Source: Agelas oroides (lineage: Eukaryota > Porifera > Demospongiae > Agelasida > Agelasidae). From it: a stretch of 64,000 bases of DNA. Of this stretch, positions 1 through 10,600 are shown in pieces. The position numbers were made by a program, and so were the translations under genes. The notes under the pieces were generated by a model. It was given only the letters and a program-made list of their open reading frames with translations, was not told the DNA's origin and searched no databases. Every line of letters begins with the position of its first letter. The stretch's first letter is position 1. The DNA lies in the NCBI GenBank assembly GCA_949130485.1, contig OX422200.1:4448274-4512273 (forward strand), written 5' to 3'.

Positions 1-228
1 AAGATAGTGTAATGCAGTCCACCTAGACCTCTTTCTACTGCTGCAAACTTTTCAAGACCACATTGAAGCTCTTAAGACTGGTTTGTGACCACTCCACTAT
101 AAATACCATAGACTCCCTCTTTCTCAAGAACTCATCAGCCAGTGGATGTGTACACCTCCAGGTGCATGTTCTTCATGTAGTACTGGAGAATTGCTCCAGC
201 TGGCTGAGAGTTACTGGAGCTCTGCTTC

Positions 229-573
229 CTAGCCTTCACTTGATGGCTTGTAGAAGAGCTCTCTCAGATCAGTAATTAAGCTTTGGGCTTCAGCAGATAT
301 GACGTTGTAACCATGGCACCAGTAACGAGCACTTTGAAAGATGTGGCTCCAGCAGCATAGCCAAGTGGCTTTCAGATGTTTCATTATCACATTCGCAATT
401 CCCTCTTCTGTATCCGTGACAACTAAAACGGACTTTCGAGTGAGCTTAGAAAGTTTGCTTGCTGCAATTTCAACAAGCTGCTCATGGACTGTCTGGAACT
501 GGTGACTCTGTGAAGAATGTGTGGTGAAACAGGAGGGGAAGACATGAAAATCTCCATGCTGGAAGATTGTGTG
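229..573 (-). pseudogene. transposase-like gene fragment
   Basis: An open frame of about 114 codons runs on the minus strand from just after a TAA at 574-576 to a TAG at 229-231, with no convincing start codon. It contains blocks such as TIFQHGDFHV, a VVTDTEEGIA segment and CCWSHIFQSARYW. An acidic VTD/E motif followed by a C-W-x-H block reminds me of the DDE-like half of multicopy invertebrate transposon proteins, but I cannot name the family. No intact catalytic triad can be traced. Neighbouring minus-strand fragments at 870-1620 may belong to the same dead element. It could instead be an exon of a host gene domesticated from a transposon. Confidence 0.3.
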
Positions 574-869
574 TTAGGAGAGCAATTGCATTGTCAGTGA
601 ATGGACAGATAGATGGAAGTCGAGTTGGTCAAGAACCTCCCCAATCACACACACACAAAACAGATCTGGATAGGCTTGGATCACCCACACAAACTCAGAT
701 AGGTCATACACAATTCCATGCAGGTTATATAGCGGATCTTGCGAGATTTGTCTCTGCTCATTCACAGCATGCCATATGTTGCAGATCTAATTTGGATTTG
801 TCATTGATTACTGGTTTCTAAACTGCATAATCTTATCTTGACATGTAACTAACAGCCATGTTCATGTTG
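574..869. other. no supported gene
   Basis: Spacer between two minus-strand coding-like fragments. A 63-codon minus-strand frame at 574-765 is open, but has no recognisable motif and is in a different frame from its neighbour. Confidence 0.4.
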
Positions 870-1620
870 TCATACTGATATACCTGCTTGACATCTCCTG
901 ACGATGATCTTTACAAGTGCTGGATGGCAGTCTAGAGCTGCTATCTCTGTCTTGTAGAGTTTGGCTGGATCAGTTGTGGCAACCTGCTCTGGTATCTTCT
1001 TTCTAAAGAAGGACACTGCTGGTAATACTTTCCCTTGGTTCACAGTTTGCAAGGTCAACGCAAACAGCAGTAGTACCTGTGGATGTGTCAATCACCCAGA
1101 ATTCTGAAGTAGTGCTAACACAAACATCAGAGCATAAAATTATCTCCCCACACAAGCATACACACGCACACACACACACACACTGCACATACACAGATGC
1201 ACACTGCACACACACGCATGCAAAAGCAGAACAACATATGCCAGATGATATTAAAAATTGCTCCTATATAATGTGGGACACACTCACACTCATCCCAATG
1301 ATTTGATAGTGCAAAACTACAAGTAAAGCATAATAGTTTGCACACTATACCTCTGATGGTAGTGTTTCCGTGTGTTGAGTACAGAACGACATTTCCCTTT
1401 GGCTTCACAGGAGGGACACTGCAAACCCGGGGATCATCCTCCTCCACTGCATTAAGGATGCTTGCTGCTTCACGAGAGTATTTGCTTTGTAGCAAGTAGA
1501 AAACGGTAGCAGAGTTTCTCCATCACAAGAAAGAATACTGCACTTAGTTTTTGCATTTGCTCTTGCACTTGCATATTGTACCTCTACCGTTTTGAGGGTG
1601 GGACCCCAGGAAGTAAGCAC
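870..1620 (-). pseudogene. coding-like fragments, unknown family
   Basis: Short minus-strand open stretches occur at 870-1091, 1360-1495 and 1405-1620, in different frames and split by a CA microsatellite. One contains PKGNVVLYSTHGNTTIRG, another a stretch reading LYKTEIAALDCHPALVKIIV. They lie upstream, in minus-strand sense, of the transposase-like fragment at 229-573 and may be remains of the same multi-exon element. No start, stop or splice structure can be defended. Treat as possible exons or relics of unknown function. Confidence 0.18.
1148..1220. repeat. (CA)n-rich microsatellite
   Basis: An imperfect CA/CACG dinucleotide run, including an uninterrupted stretch around 1166-1182. It generates spurious open frames on both strands. 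Confidence 0.85.
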
Positions 1621-1712
1621 TCCTCAATTTACGTGATCCAGGGATTTAGGCGAGTTAGAATCTCCGTGATTATCTCATCATCTTGGAAATTAGGCACATA
1701 CATTTCTTGAAA

Positions 1713-1865
1713 TCATCCCGTCCCATCACATCCTGTCCCATCACATCCCGTCCCATCACATCCCGTCCCATCACATCTCGTCCCATCACATCCCGTCCCA
1801 TCACATCTCGTCCCATCCCATCACATCCCGTCCCATCACATCCCGTCCCATCACATCCCGTCCCG
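1713..1865. repeat. 15-bp minisatellite
   Basis: About nine head-to-tail copies of a 15-bp unit (TCACATCCCGTCCCA with C/T variants), with one 5-bp slip at about 1815. Because 15 is a multiple of 3, the array is open in several frames (MGRDV repeats on the minus strand), but this is not a gene. The array is bracketed by related sequence, GGAAATTAGGCACA on the left and GGAAATTAGGTACA on the right. Confidence 0.9.
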
Positions 1866-2245
1866 GAAATTAGGTACACCTAAATTTCAGTGACAGTAGC
1901 CACCACTATTTAAAAACTCCTTTTATCATGATCTTTAGCTCAAAGGCACCCGCTGGCAATTTTCAGGAAGCAGCAAACGTATGACTGCCAGACATGAGAA
2001 CTTGTAGGAAGAAATTTAATGCACACACACAGTACCAGTTCACACTCTAACCTCAGCATGTTGCGGGATAAGTAACAGCGGGTATTCTCCCTCCAAGCTC
2101 TCCTCCCTTCATCCGTCTTCCTCCTCTGGTACACCAACACTCCCAGGCGCGTGTAGTAGTGTGGGCGACTCGTCATAACTTCTACGTCTCTGCAACTGCG
2201 GACACAGCGACCTGGCCACGTGTGCACCCGACAGAGCAATACCGA

Positions 2246-2312
2246 AGTGCGTTTCAAAGCTCTAATCTGATTGGTTGGGTTAGGGTTAACTTAGTTAGGG
2301 TGTTGTTAGGGC
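2246..2312 (+). repeat. dispersed repeat with CCAAT and TTAGGG motifs
   Basis: The stretch around ATCTGATTGGTTGGGTTAGG recurs in reverse orientation at 29494-29545 and 61530-61587, including the neighbouring AAAGCTCTAAT and CGAAGTGCGTTTC blocks. The telomere-like TTAGGGTTAA is present once only, so this is an interspersed repeat and not a telomere tract. Confidence 0.7.
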
Positions 2313-2326
2313 AACGGCGCATACAG

Positions 2327-2372
2327 GCCGCGCCGAATGCCGCATCCGGTGGGTGGAGCTGTAGGTGTGACC
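2327..2372 (+). repeat. dispersed repeat, inverted copy at 7541-7585
   Basis: The sequence through GAATGCCGCATCCGGTGGGT and GGAGCTGTAGGTGTGACCT recurs reverse-complemented at 7541-7585, immediately upstream of the RNPC3 start codon. The two copies face each other across the LINE and the 2.56-kb inverted-end region. Confidence 0.7.
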
Positions 2373-2627
2373 TTGTCTCATGCTGGGATACACCCGCGGG
2401 CCGGTTTGAAAAGTCATCTTATTAAAATGAATTTTAATGATATTTTAGGCCGGGGAAGCCATTTGTCAACAGAAAACACCAAAGCTACTATAATAATAAC
2501 TGTCTCCGTACATACATACGTGCACAAACTAAGCCAATTGAGGTACTATGGGTATATCCTTACAATACATTAATAATTCAAATTGTCTATCAGGGTCATA
2601 ATCATATGACTATATCACAGTCCATAG

Positions 2628-2679
2628 TAGTCTCGGAGCCAGACCCTCACACGCGGAGAAGGAGCTGGTTTCGAGACTA
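2628..2679. mobile_element. 52-bp palindromic MITE, TAGTCTCG family
   Basis: A 52-bp element begins TAGTCTCG and ends CGAGACTA. It is bracketed by a perfect 9-bp target duplication, AGTCCATAG, at 619-627 and 680-688 of the 2-kb block (2619-2627 and 2680-2688). It belongs to the same family as elements at 5010, 23467, 29085, 61652 and 62033. Confidence 0.85.
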
Positions 2680-2768
2680 AGTCCATAGTTAAGCTCCATG
2701 CATTAACAACAGTGAAATAAATGCCAAATAGTGTTGCAACATGTTTTTCTTGTACTCATGTAAACAGT

Positions 2769-3010
2769 GCAAAAAGTGTAATAGCTCTCTGATTGGTTGA
2801 AAAACAGATTATCAACAGTGAAAAAGTGTAATAGCTCTCTGATTGGTTGAAAAACAGACTGTCAACAGTGCAAAAGTGTAATAGCTCACTGATTGGTCAG
2901 TGACTTGTAAGTACCAACAATTTGCTGTAAACTATCTAATGTACTATAAACTTGTAAACTTGACAATTTGCTGTAAACTATACAGTGTACTGTAAACTTG
3001 TAAACTTGCT
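2769..3010. repeat. two short tandem repeat blocks
   Basis: Three diverged copies of a unit of about 50 bp containing TAATAGCTCTCTGATTGGTT lie at about 2769-2905. They are followed by two copies of a ~50-bp unit containing AATTTGCTGTAAACTAT at about 2916-3010. Confidence 0.75.
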
Positions 3011-3041
3011 TATCTCATACATATATACCTGATTAGCAATC

Positions 3042-3179
3042 AATAGCATGTTTTCTCATACAATTTGGGATTAATAGCACTCATGAATGGCATAATTGCA
3101 CTCGGCTTTGCCTCATGCAATTAATAGCCATTCACTTGTGCTATTAATCCCAAATTGCACTCGAAACCATGCTATTAAT
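3042..3179. mobile_element. hairpin MITE-like inverted repeat
   Basis: The arms CAATTTGGGATTAATAGCAC (3061-3080) and its reverse complement (3138-3157) are exact. The pairing extends outward to AATAGCATG/CATGCTATT and inward to ATGAATGGC/GCCATTCA. No target duplication was identified. Confidence 0.7.
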
Positions 3180-3189
3180 TATACTTATC

Positions 3190-4905
3190 TTGAAAAAAGG
3201 GGATGTGAGCTACTGCTGTATCGAACAATTTGAGTCGTTCCTCTGCATAGGTGCTACAGGACATTAGAAAATGCACCTCATCTTCCACCAGCTTTCTACC
3301 CAGTTGTAGACAGCTCGGACTATAACGCTGATCTGCAGGTCAGGTTTCGGTCTCTGGTATCTGCCTCTCGCGATCTCCAACAAATGACAGCTAATACGGA
3401 ATCTACACAGCGCTGTTCTCAACAGAGGACTCTTAACATAGGTTAGATATGGTTCCCATTCGAAACTACGTATGCTTAAATCTCCTGAGTTTGTTTCTGC
3501 CACCGTGCCTTCTGTGCAAGTCATTTCCTAGGGAGGCATGCCAGTCCTGTACAAAACAATTTTCACATCGTTGGCCAAGCTCACTGAGAAACTGACGGGA
3601 CTTAGTTTCGTCTATAAATTGATGTATGCAAAACCATACTTACTAATAATGACATTTATCTTCATGTACCATGATCTGTAGTTGTGCTTGGCCATCATCA
3701 TTGATAATTCCATTGCCTCCATAACCAACTCTGCTGCTTCCCCCACGGAGCACCTAACCCAGTACTGCCCTGCACGAAACTGCATAACTAACCACAATGG
3801 GAATCTATATACCAAGTTTTCCCAGAACTGCATCAGTGGTTGCCGAATTCGGCACTCCAAGTACTAATTTACAGAACTTCAATAAGGTCTTTTCCAGGGA
3901 GTCATAGCACTTGGTCCCCCATACCTCACAGCCATATGTCAATATTGGAGCAACCAAAACATCAAACAGTCTGCACTTGATATCTATATCCAGACCACCT
4001 AAAAGATGTGCTCTGCTCTCTCTGACATCAGGTCATTTGTGCATAATGCAAAGAGAGTTGGGCTGAGGGGGCACCCCTTTATCACACGGGATTTGCTCTG
4101 TGCATCCTCTGCTGGTGCAGACCACAGACTGGCTATACATGCTATGTAATATTGTACCCATTTGTGAGCTAAGCGCCAAGTTTGACAACTTCTTCCACAG
4201 CAGCCCATGTGATACCAAGTCAAAAGCTTTCTGAAAATCAATGAAGCAACAGAACAACCGTTTGTGTTTCCACTTCGTCTTCTCCAGTAAGCTATTCAAC
4301 ACGAAAATCGAGTCTGAAGTCCTGTGACCCTTCCGAAAGCCAAACTGATAATTCGGTATTATTCCTTCTTCGGTAGCCCATGTCTGGATTCGGTTTTCCA
4401 GTGCAGCAGAAAACAGCTTTGCAATAACGGGTAGGAGGGTGATACCTCTGTAGTTATTTGCACAGTCAGGTTCCCCTCCTTTATAACTGATCCCTGTATT
4501 AAGCTTTAGTAGTATTGGGCAGTGATCAGAGTGAAGCTGCAAGTCATCTACTTCAAAGCTCACAATTCTCTCTCTAATACCTGTTTGTGCCAATACATAG
4601 TCAACAACACTACTTCCGTTATAAGTGTAGCATGTGTATCTTCCAATTCCTCTGTCCGCACCAACTCGTCCATTCACAATTTGTAGGCCCGTGTTAATGC
4701 ATATGTCAATCAGGTGTTTGCCATACGTGTTTACTGTGTTGTCTTGTGAAACTCTCGGCAAGCTCTCACTGACACAATACAGAGTACATAGCACATTGTT
4801 TGGGATCGTATCCTGAACAATATTGTCATTCAAAAGACCTATGCGGGCATTCAAATCCCCCATAACAACTACATCACCCATATGCTTATATTGCTGTATC
4901 TCAAG
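3190..4905 (-). pseudogene. decayed non-LTR retrotransposon (LINE), EN-RT-3' domain
   Basis: This is a minus-strand relic of an APE-type LINE polyprotein. The C-terminal half of the endonuclease (GDLNARIG, then a VVDYVL...HSDHCPI block) runs straight into the reverse transcriptase (NYRGITLLPVIAKLF, FGFRKGHRTSDSIF, FIDFQKAFDLVSHGLLW). The usual long linker between EN and RT is missing, so there is an internal deletion. A frameshift near 4070-4090 separates the GVPP/GCPLSPTLFALCTNDL motif. The YxDD region is then deleted and the frame resumes at about 3998 with APILTYGCEVWG and further CR1/L2-style C-terminal sequence. The 3' part continues through FRISCHLLEIARGRY to EDEVHFLMSC at about 3190. 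The 5' end (ORF1 and N-terminal EN) is absent. It is not functional. Confidence 0.8.
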
Positions 4906-5009
4906 CTCAAGAGTCTGCCACTGATTAAATATTCATAAGACATTTTAACCCTTCGCACTGGCATTGCATGACTGTTGTACTTTGACCTCAACTGCTTGCT
5001 TGACAAGGC

Positions 5010-5065
5010 TAGCCTCGTTTCCAGGCTCTCCCCGCTAAGGAGGGGAGAGCCTGGGAATGAGGCTA
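5010..5065. mobile_element. 56-bp palindromic MITE, TAGCCTCG family
   Basis: An almost complete palindrome from TAGCCTCGTTTCCAGGC to GCCTGGGAATGAGGCTA. It is bracketed by a perfect 9-bp duplication, TGACAAGGC (5001-5009 and 5066-5074). The opposite arm of the surrounding inverted repeat, near 7425-7440, has the unoccupied sequence, so the insertion is directly visible. Confidence 0.9.
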
Positions 5066-5315
5066 TGACAAGGCACCCGGCTAACTGTTCTACAGCTCTT
5101 CCTAAGGTATTCAGTAGTAGATTTACAAGTGTACCAATGCATCAGAACTCATAAGTTGACATAAAACTCAGCAGGAGTCCATGTGGGTTGCATAAATTAT
5201 GGCCTACTCTGGTACATGTACACATAGCTACTGAAGTTCTTCACATTCTCCATTCTGGGGCGACAGGCCTGTATTGGAGTGGCATGTATATTACAAAAGT
5301 TCGGTTGAAGACATT

Positions 5316-7189
5316 CATAACGTTTGCATCTCTACAACCAGGTGACTGAGATTTTCTTGGAGGTGGCTGCATGCACTATAATATAGATCATGGCATAAAT
5401 TACAAGGCTCTTGTGTTGGCAGAGAAAGAGGGAGCCTGGTACACACTTATTGCATATGTACAGTTCTAGGATTTCTCGGAGTCTGTGAAATCTTCTTCGC
5501 TACACTATTGAGCTTTGTGAGACACTTGATACTTTGTGAGTCACCAAAAAGATACCTGCCATCTACATTTCAGTAATTTTTACCGTAGTACAAGCACCCA
5601 ACCTTGTGAGAAAAATGCTAACAGTTGGCTGGGCACCTTGCCAAGTTACTTAGGTCAAAATGCACTGTAGCACTCAAACCTGCAAGACAAAATCCAGTAT
5701 GAAAAAGACTGGGTTATAGCTACCAACTGTGCTCATAATGAGGAATGATGAAAACACTCAGCCACTGCCTGGAAACAAGTTAGTGTCCTGACTGATGTGC
5801 ATAAAATAGATGAATGTACGTTGTAAACAAACTACACTGTCAAAGCGTACATGATGATACACCGAAGGCTTGACCACTTGTACTATGGTAAATGTCTCCC
5901 CACCCAGCCTGGATAGTTACTTGTATCAGTCATAAACATCAAATGTACACAAGGATTACACAAATTTATGGTGACCTGCATACCAATACAGGGCCATTAG
6001 AAGAAAGTTGAGGAATGTCAGGCTGTTGTGTAAAGCATGTAGGGAAACTGATTTTTAGACCTACTTTTTAGCAGTCAGGAAATGCTCTTGTCAAACTTAA
6101 AACAGGTAGCTATACCGCAATATAGATCTACCTTGGTACTTCAAACCTGAAGGTTCCCATGTACTGTTTTACACGACCACAACTATATACAGCTAATCTA
6201 CCAGAATTTAGTCTGGGAACAAGAACACACACAAGACGAGCATAAATAGCACCGAGTTGGGCAAGTCAGCTGAAAAAAATGATCCGGCCCTCGCCTGACC
6301 AGCCATACCAGTTCCAGTGCCTACATTATAGCATAGCACTGTATAACAAAGGATCAGCTAGCCATGTTCTCAGGCCACCCTCAGATTTACAGATGTACTC
6401 TCACTATCCACTGCCATTATTAATAGCATTTCCAGAGAAGTTGAATCAAAGTTCCATTCAGAAACCTGTACTATACCATTGCGTAAATCATTTATGCAGG
6501 AATGGTATTTCCTTGTGAAATTCTGCAAGCCATCATACCGTAAATTAATATTAGTACTTCCAACTTGTCAGAAATGATGAAAAACGTGCATGTATTCCAG
6601 GGCATGTCCAGCAAAACAAGAATGGAACACTGATGCATACAGTTCTCTCTTTGTCACTTGACTATTGATTATACACTCTTTGATTTTGGTGGCCATCTGA
6701 TATTCCAGTTGGAAACTATCCTAATGACAATATTGAATCAAACCACCAGACGTCAGACATTGTGGAGAAGCATGCATCTGGAGACTGACATCACTACTTG
6801 TAGTCACATTGCTGAAATTGACACTCAAGCCTTTCAGATATCATACCTATTTCTCTGCAATACCTCTAAGGAAGTCACAGTCACATGGTTGTTGAGATGC
6901 AAACATTACACGGCCATAGCAAGCAGTCAGGCAGGTCAGGTTTACTTTTCTGCAGACCAAACATGCACATGAGCATTTTGATTTAGTAATACACAGAGTT
7001 GTAGATATATAAACTGGTAAGCTGGACCATCTCCGAAAAGCTAGCCATCACTGGACAGACATCATTCCTATACTGACAAAAGTATTTTGCACTATTTACA
7101 GCCATTCAGTTCTCTCAATGGGCATACTTCCTTCACTGTGACGAAGACAAAGATGCAACATGTTCCCTATTGCTGGCCAACACATTTTC
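5316..7189. other. interior of inverted-end region, no supported gene
   Basis: AT-rich unique-looking sequence. The longest open frames (79 and 104 codons) have no motifs, and no splice-compatible set of exons was seen. Confidence 0.5.
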
Positions 7190-7614
7190 ATCTGCCAGTG
7201 TCACCAACCAAACCTTTATAATGAAACACAGGCCTGTTGCTGAGAATGGAGAGTCTCAAGAACTTCAGTAGCTATGTGTACATGAGTAGGCCATAATATA
7301 TGCAACCCACATGGACTCCTGCTGAGTTTTATGTCAACGTACGAGTTCTGATGCATTGGTACACTTGTAAATCTACTACTGAATAAGCTTACCTTAGGAA
7401 GAGCTGTATAACAGTTGGCTGGGTGCCTTGAAAAGTCAGCAGTCGAGGTCAAAGTACAACAGTCATGCGAAAATATCTTATGAATATTTAGTAGATGCAA
7501 CTTCGGGTGTTTCCCCTCTTATGTCAGCATGAAAAGGTCACGCCCATAGCTCCACCCACCGGATGCGGCATTCGGCCTGTGTACCTAACAGGAACCATTC
7601 TCTTTGCCTTCGGA

Positions 7615-10600
7615 ATGGATATCATCCGAAGTAAAACAAACAGCAGTCATCTCCTGCATCCACATGGTGAGGCACAATTGCTTGTGAGGCACTTTCCTCG
7701 GTGGCTGAGTGAGGAGGAGAAGGAGAGTCTTCTCTCACACTTTGGAGCCACAGATGTCGTACTACTACCTCCAAGGGGAAAGATGGTGTGTGCATGTGTG
7801 TATCATCAGGGAATGTGTATCCTATGGACTACATTTGTAGTCAAGACAGACATTATGTTGCTAGTACTGAGGCCCCTGGTGGGCCCGACCACTCTTCAAA
7901 TCCTAGCTACGCCACTGTTACTGAGGGATCAGTATGGACGAAATTATGAGACCTAATTGTATACTTCTCGGTGTAGCTCCAAAACTGAAGAAATTCAAGT
8001 GAACATAGATTGTCTTAATCAGAGTTGCTCAATCTGTTCAATCAATGCAGCCTGGCCTACATGTACTTACACACAGCTATTCTATGTAGTTCACAACAGT
8101 TCCCACAGAAAATTTTAATGCCACTTCACACAATAGAGGCTTTTCAGTTATGTCATCAAAACCATATATATCCATATACTAAAACTTGGACTGCCATCTT
8201 GGAGTACAGCTTTGTACATGCTAGTATATGTGGTATCGAGCGAAAACAAACTGCCTCACAGATAAGCTTAATTTAGCTGTTTTAACTTACAGAGCGGTGG
8301 TATTTTGCCCAATTCAACCCATACTAAAGCGTTCTAAGTGTCTCTTTGCATTCACCAAGATCACCGTAGATGTTACCATCTCGTAATCCAACATGGAGGC
8401 TGTTTTCCTTTTTCTTTTTTTTTTTCGAGCATAACCGCACCCCAAGTGGAAAGAAAGCAGTGACTGGGGTGCAGGTGGTAACTGCATCCCAAGTGCAAAG
8501 TATCGGGTGTAGGTGGCAGGCCATTTCGTCCTACCCATAACAAACCATTGAGCAGATCCACAGTTCCAGGTGCATGGTGAGCAAGCAGCAAAGGCATAAA
8601 CTTTGACTAAACCCACTAACTACACATAGTGTGGAAGCCTGGCTAGATTAGAGCAAAAGTGGAACAGGGAACAGGGGATTGGAGTTCGGTGCATAATCCA
8701 GCTTCTAACATTAAGCATAATAGTCATTGGGGTATATAGAGTGAAGTAAAGCTTACTTGGTATTGTATATGAAGAATGGGGGTGCTAATAGGTGGTAATT
8801 GAAGCCATGTAGAGGCAAGATGATACAAAGGCAGCCAACTTGTTGGGCAGAAGATGGCCATGTTACTGTTGTATGCATCTATATCTAAATTGTATAGAAA
8901 ATAAGAACACCACACAAATGCTACTGAGAGACATCAGTCTGTGTTGTAAAGAAGCGGCGCCGTTGCCATCAAAAGCGCTGTGGAGGCGTAGGATGTGCTG
9001 TAGTGCAGCAAGCCTGTAGCGAAGTGCGCACTTCACTTAAGTATCAAAGTGACTTGTAGCTCAGTGTGGCTGTGCTGTATTGGGTAGTCTGCTACCAGAA
9101 AGTTGTAGCTAATAGACCTAGCTTGTTAACAGTGTTAGGTCTATTAGCTACAACTTTCTGGTAGCAGACTACCGATACAGCACAGCCACACTGAGCTGCA
9201 AGTCAGGATGAAGTTTAGTGTGGTCACTGAAGTGTCAACATTTTTGATCATAACTCAGGTTAGCAGTGGTTTAAAAAAAATCGAATATTCTCATTTTTAG
9301 CAAATGTAAGTACCTTCATGCTAAGATAGGTAGTTTGGGCACTGTAAAATCCTGTGTCACCATAGGTCCCGTTTTGTGATGGCAAATGTTTGGCCCTGTA
9401 TGGACTCCATGGATTACCTCTCAGGCTTAGTACTTTAACTGAAGATTCTTCAATGACAACTGTATCCAGCTGTGGTGTCAGACTTCAGTAAGTCCTCTCA
9501 GGCTTGGAAACACAGGCTAAAACATTGGGCATACATATGCACTTTTGTGGCTTTTCATTCATTCATTAATTACTATAATTTTTTTCTTTCCACTTGTGGT
9601 GTAATTTTGTACTCTTAAAAGTGATTAAGTCTGTGAAAACCCTCTTGCAAACAGTAAAGGCTAATACAGAGGATTTGATTAAAATGCCAGAATTCCTATG
9701 TCTTTATACCCAAGAGCAATTAATTAGAACTGGTTTCACAAATTATTTACCAACAAGCCTACATGCATTGGTACATTACACATGAATCTAAAGCTTGACA
9801 TCTTCAGAGCATGCAAAAGTAGATTGTGCTCCCATAACTATACACTTAATACCTCACCTAATACTTAACACCTAACACTTAGTTAATTAGTTTTCTTTCT
9901 GGGTGCATTATTAAATTAGCAATTTGCTATTTATGTACCCTTGCACTATTGCAAATTGTTATAGAAACTTGGTAATGTTTGGTGAATACTATAGACAATG
10001 AATCTAAAGTCCGCCTCATAAGGGATCCCCGGGTCTTGCCTGGGAACAGAGCTATGGTTTTAGCTCCTTGTGACCTTTTCCAAGAGAAAAGACGATTAAA
10101 GGAATATTGGTGAAACGTTTTGGACTGACACTGGCTTTCCACTCCATGACCCAGGTGCTTGCACCACAAATAGTTTGCTCACTGAATTACATTGTTTGCA
10201 GACCAATCTGATAAGTGAATGGTGTTTGGGCACACAACATATCCTAGTGATCAACCCAAGTGCGTTGGTCACGGATTAAGAACCAATCAAGTTATCAACA
10301 AGAAGAATTCTGACAAGTAAATTGAGATCCAATTGTAACTCAAACCTGGGTCCATTGAATCAAGTCAGATACTCCTATTGCTACACCACTGGAGCTTTCA
10401 GCCTTGTACCCAGGCCCATTCATTTATTCTTCTTGCATGCCACAAGAAGGGGCCTGGGTATACAGGACTAAGGAGCTCTGTCATTGAAAGATAGGAGGGA
10501 TGGGGAACACCAGTAATGTTGTAATGATGATTACCATTCTTCCATTAGAGGAACTGTGCATTTGCTGCTTTTGCAACTTTGGAAGATGCTAACAGAGTAA

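Larger units (their letters stand above)
4926..7490. mobile_element. 2.56-kb region with ~300-390 bp inverted ends
   Basis: The left arm (4926 to about 5315) matches the reverse complement of the right arm (about 7190-7490). Both start TAAATATTCATAAGA and share blocks such as GTAGATTTACAAGTGTACCA and CAGGAGTCCATGTGGGTTGC. The left arm is longer because a 56-bp MITE has inserted into it. A partial third copy of an arm segment (AACAGTTGGCTGGGCACCTT) lies at about 5610-5665. No coding frame with transposase motifs was found inside, so a non-autonomous DNA element or an inverted duplication are both possible. Confidence 0.6.
7786..10548 (+). other. RNPC3 copy A intron 1, repeat-rich
   Basis: A 2.76-kb intron holding a dispersed repeat (8400-8770) and a long hairpin (9051-9204). 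The segment from about 8412 to 9598 is absent from copy B, where the flanks meet near 45357-45365. Confidence 0.75.

Noticed and set aside
1670-1883. Open frames on both strands with MGRDV or SRPIT repeats
   Set aside because: Chance translation of a 15-bp minisatellite.
1940-2257. Possible exon on the minus strand (RRKTDEGRRAWRENTRCY)
   Set aside because: It is open and flanked by splice-like sites, but no homology or partner exons can be recognised.
2275-2310. Telomere-like TTAGGGTTAA
   Set aside because: The motif occurs once or twice inside an interspersed repeat, not as a tandem telomeric array.
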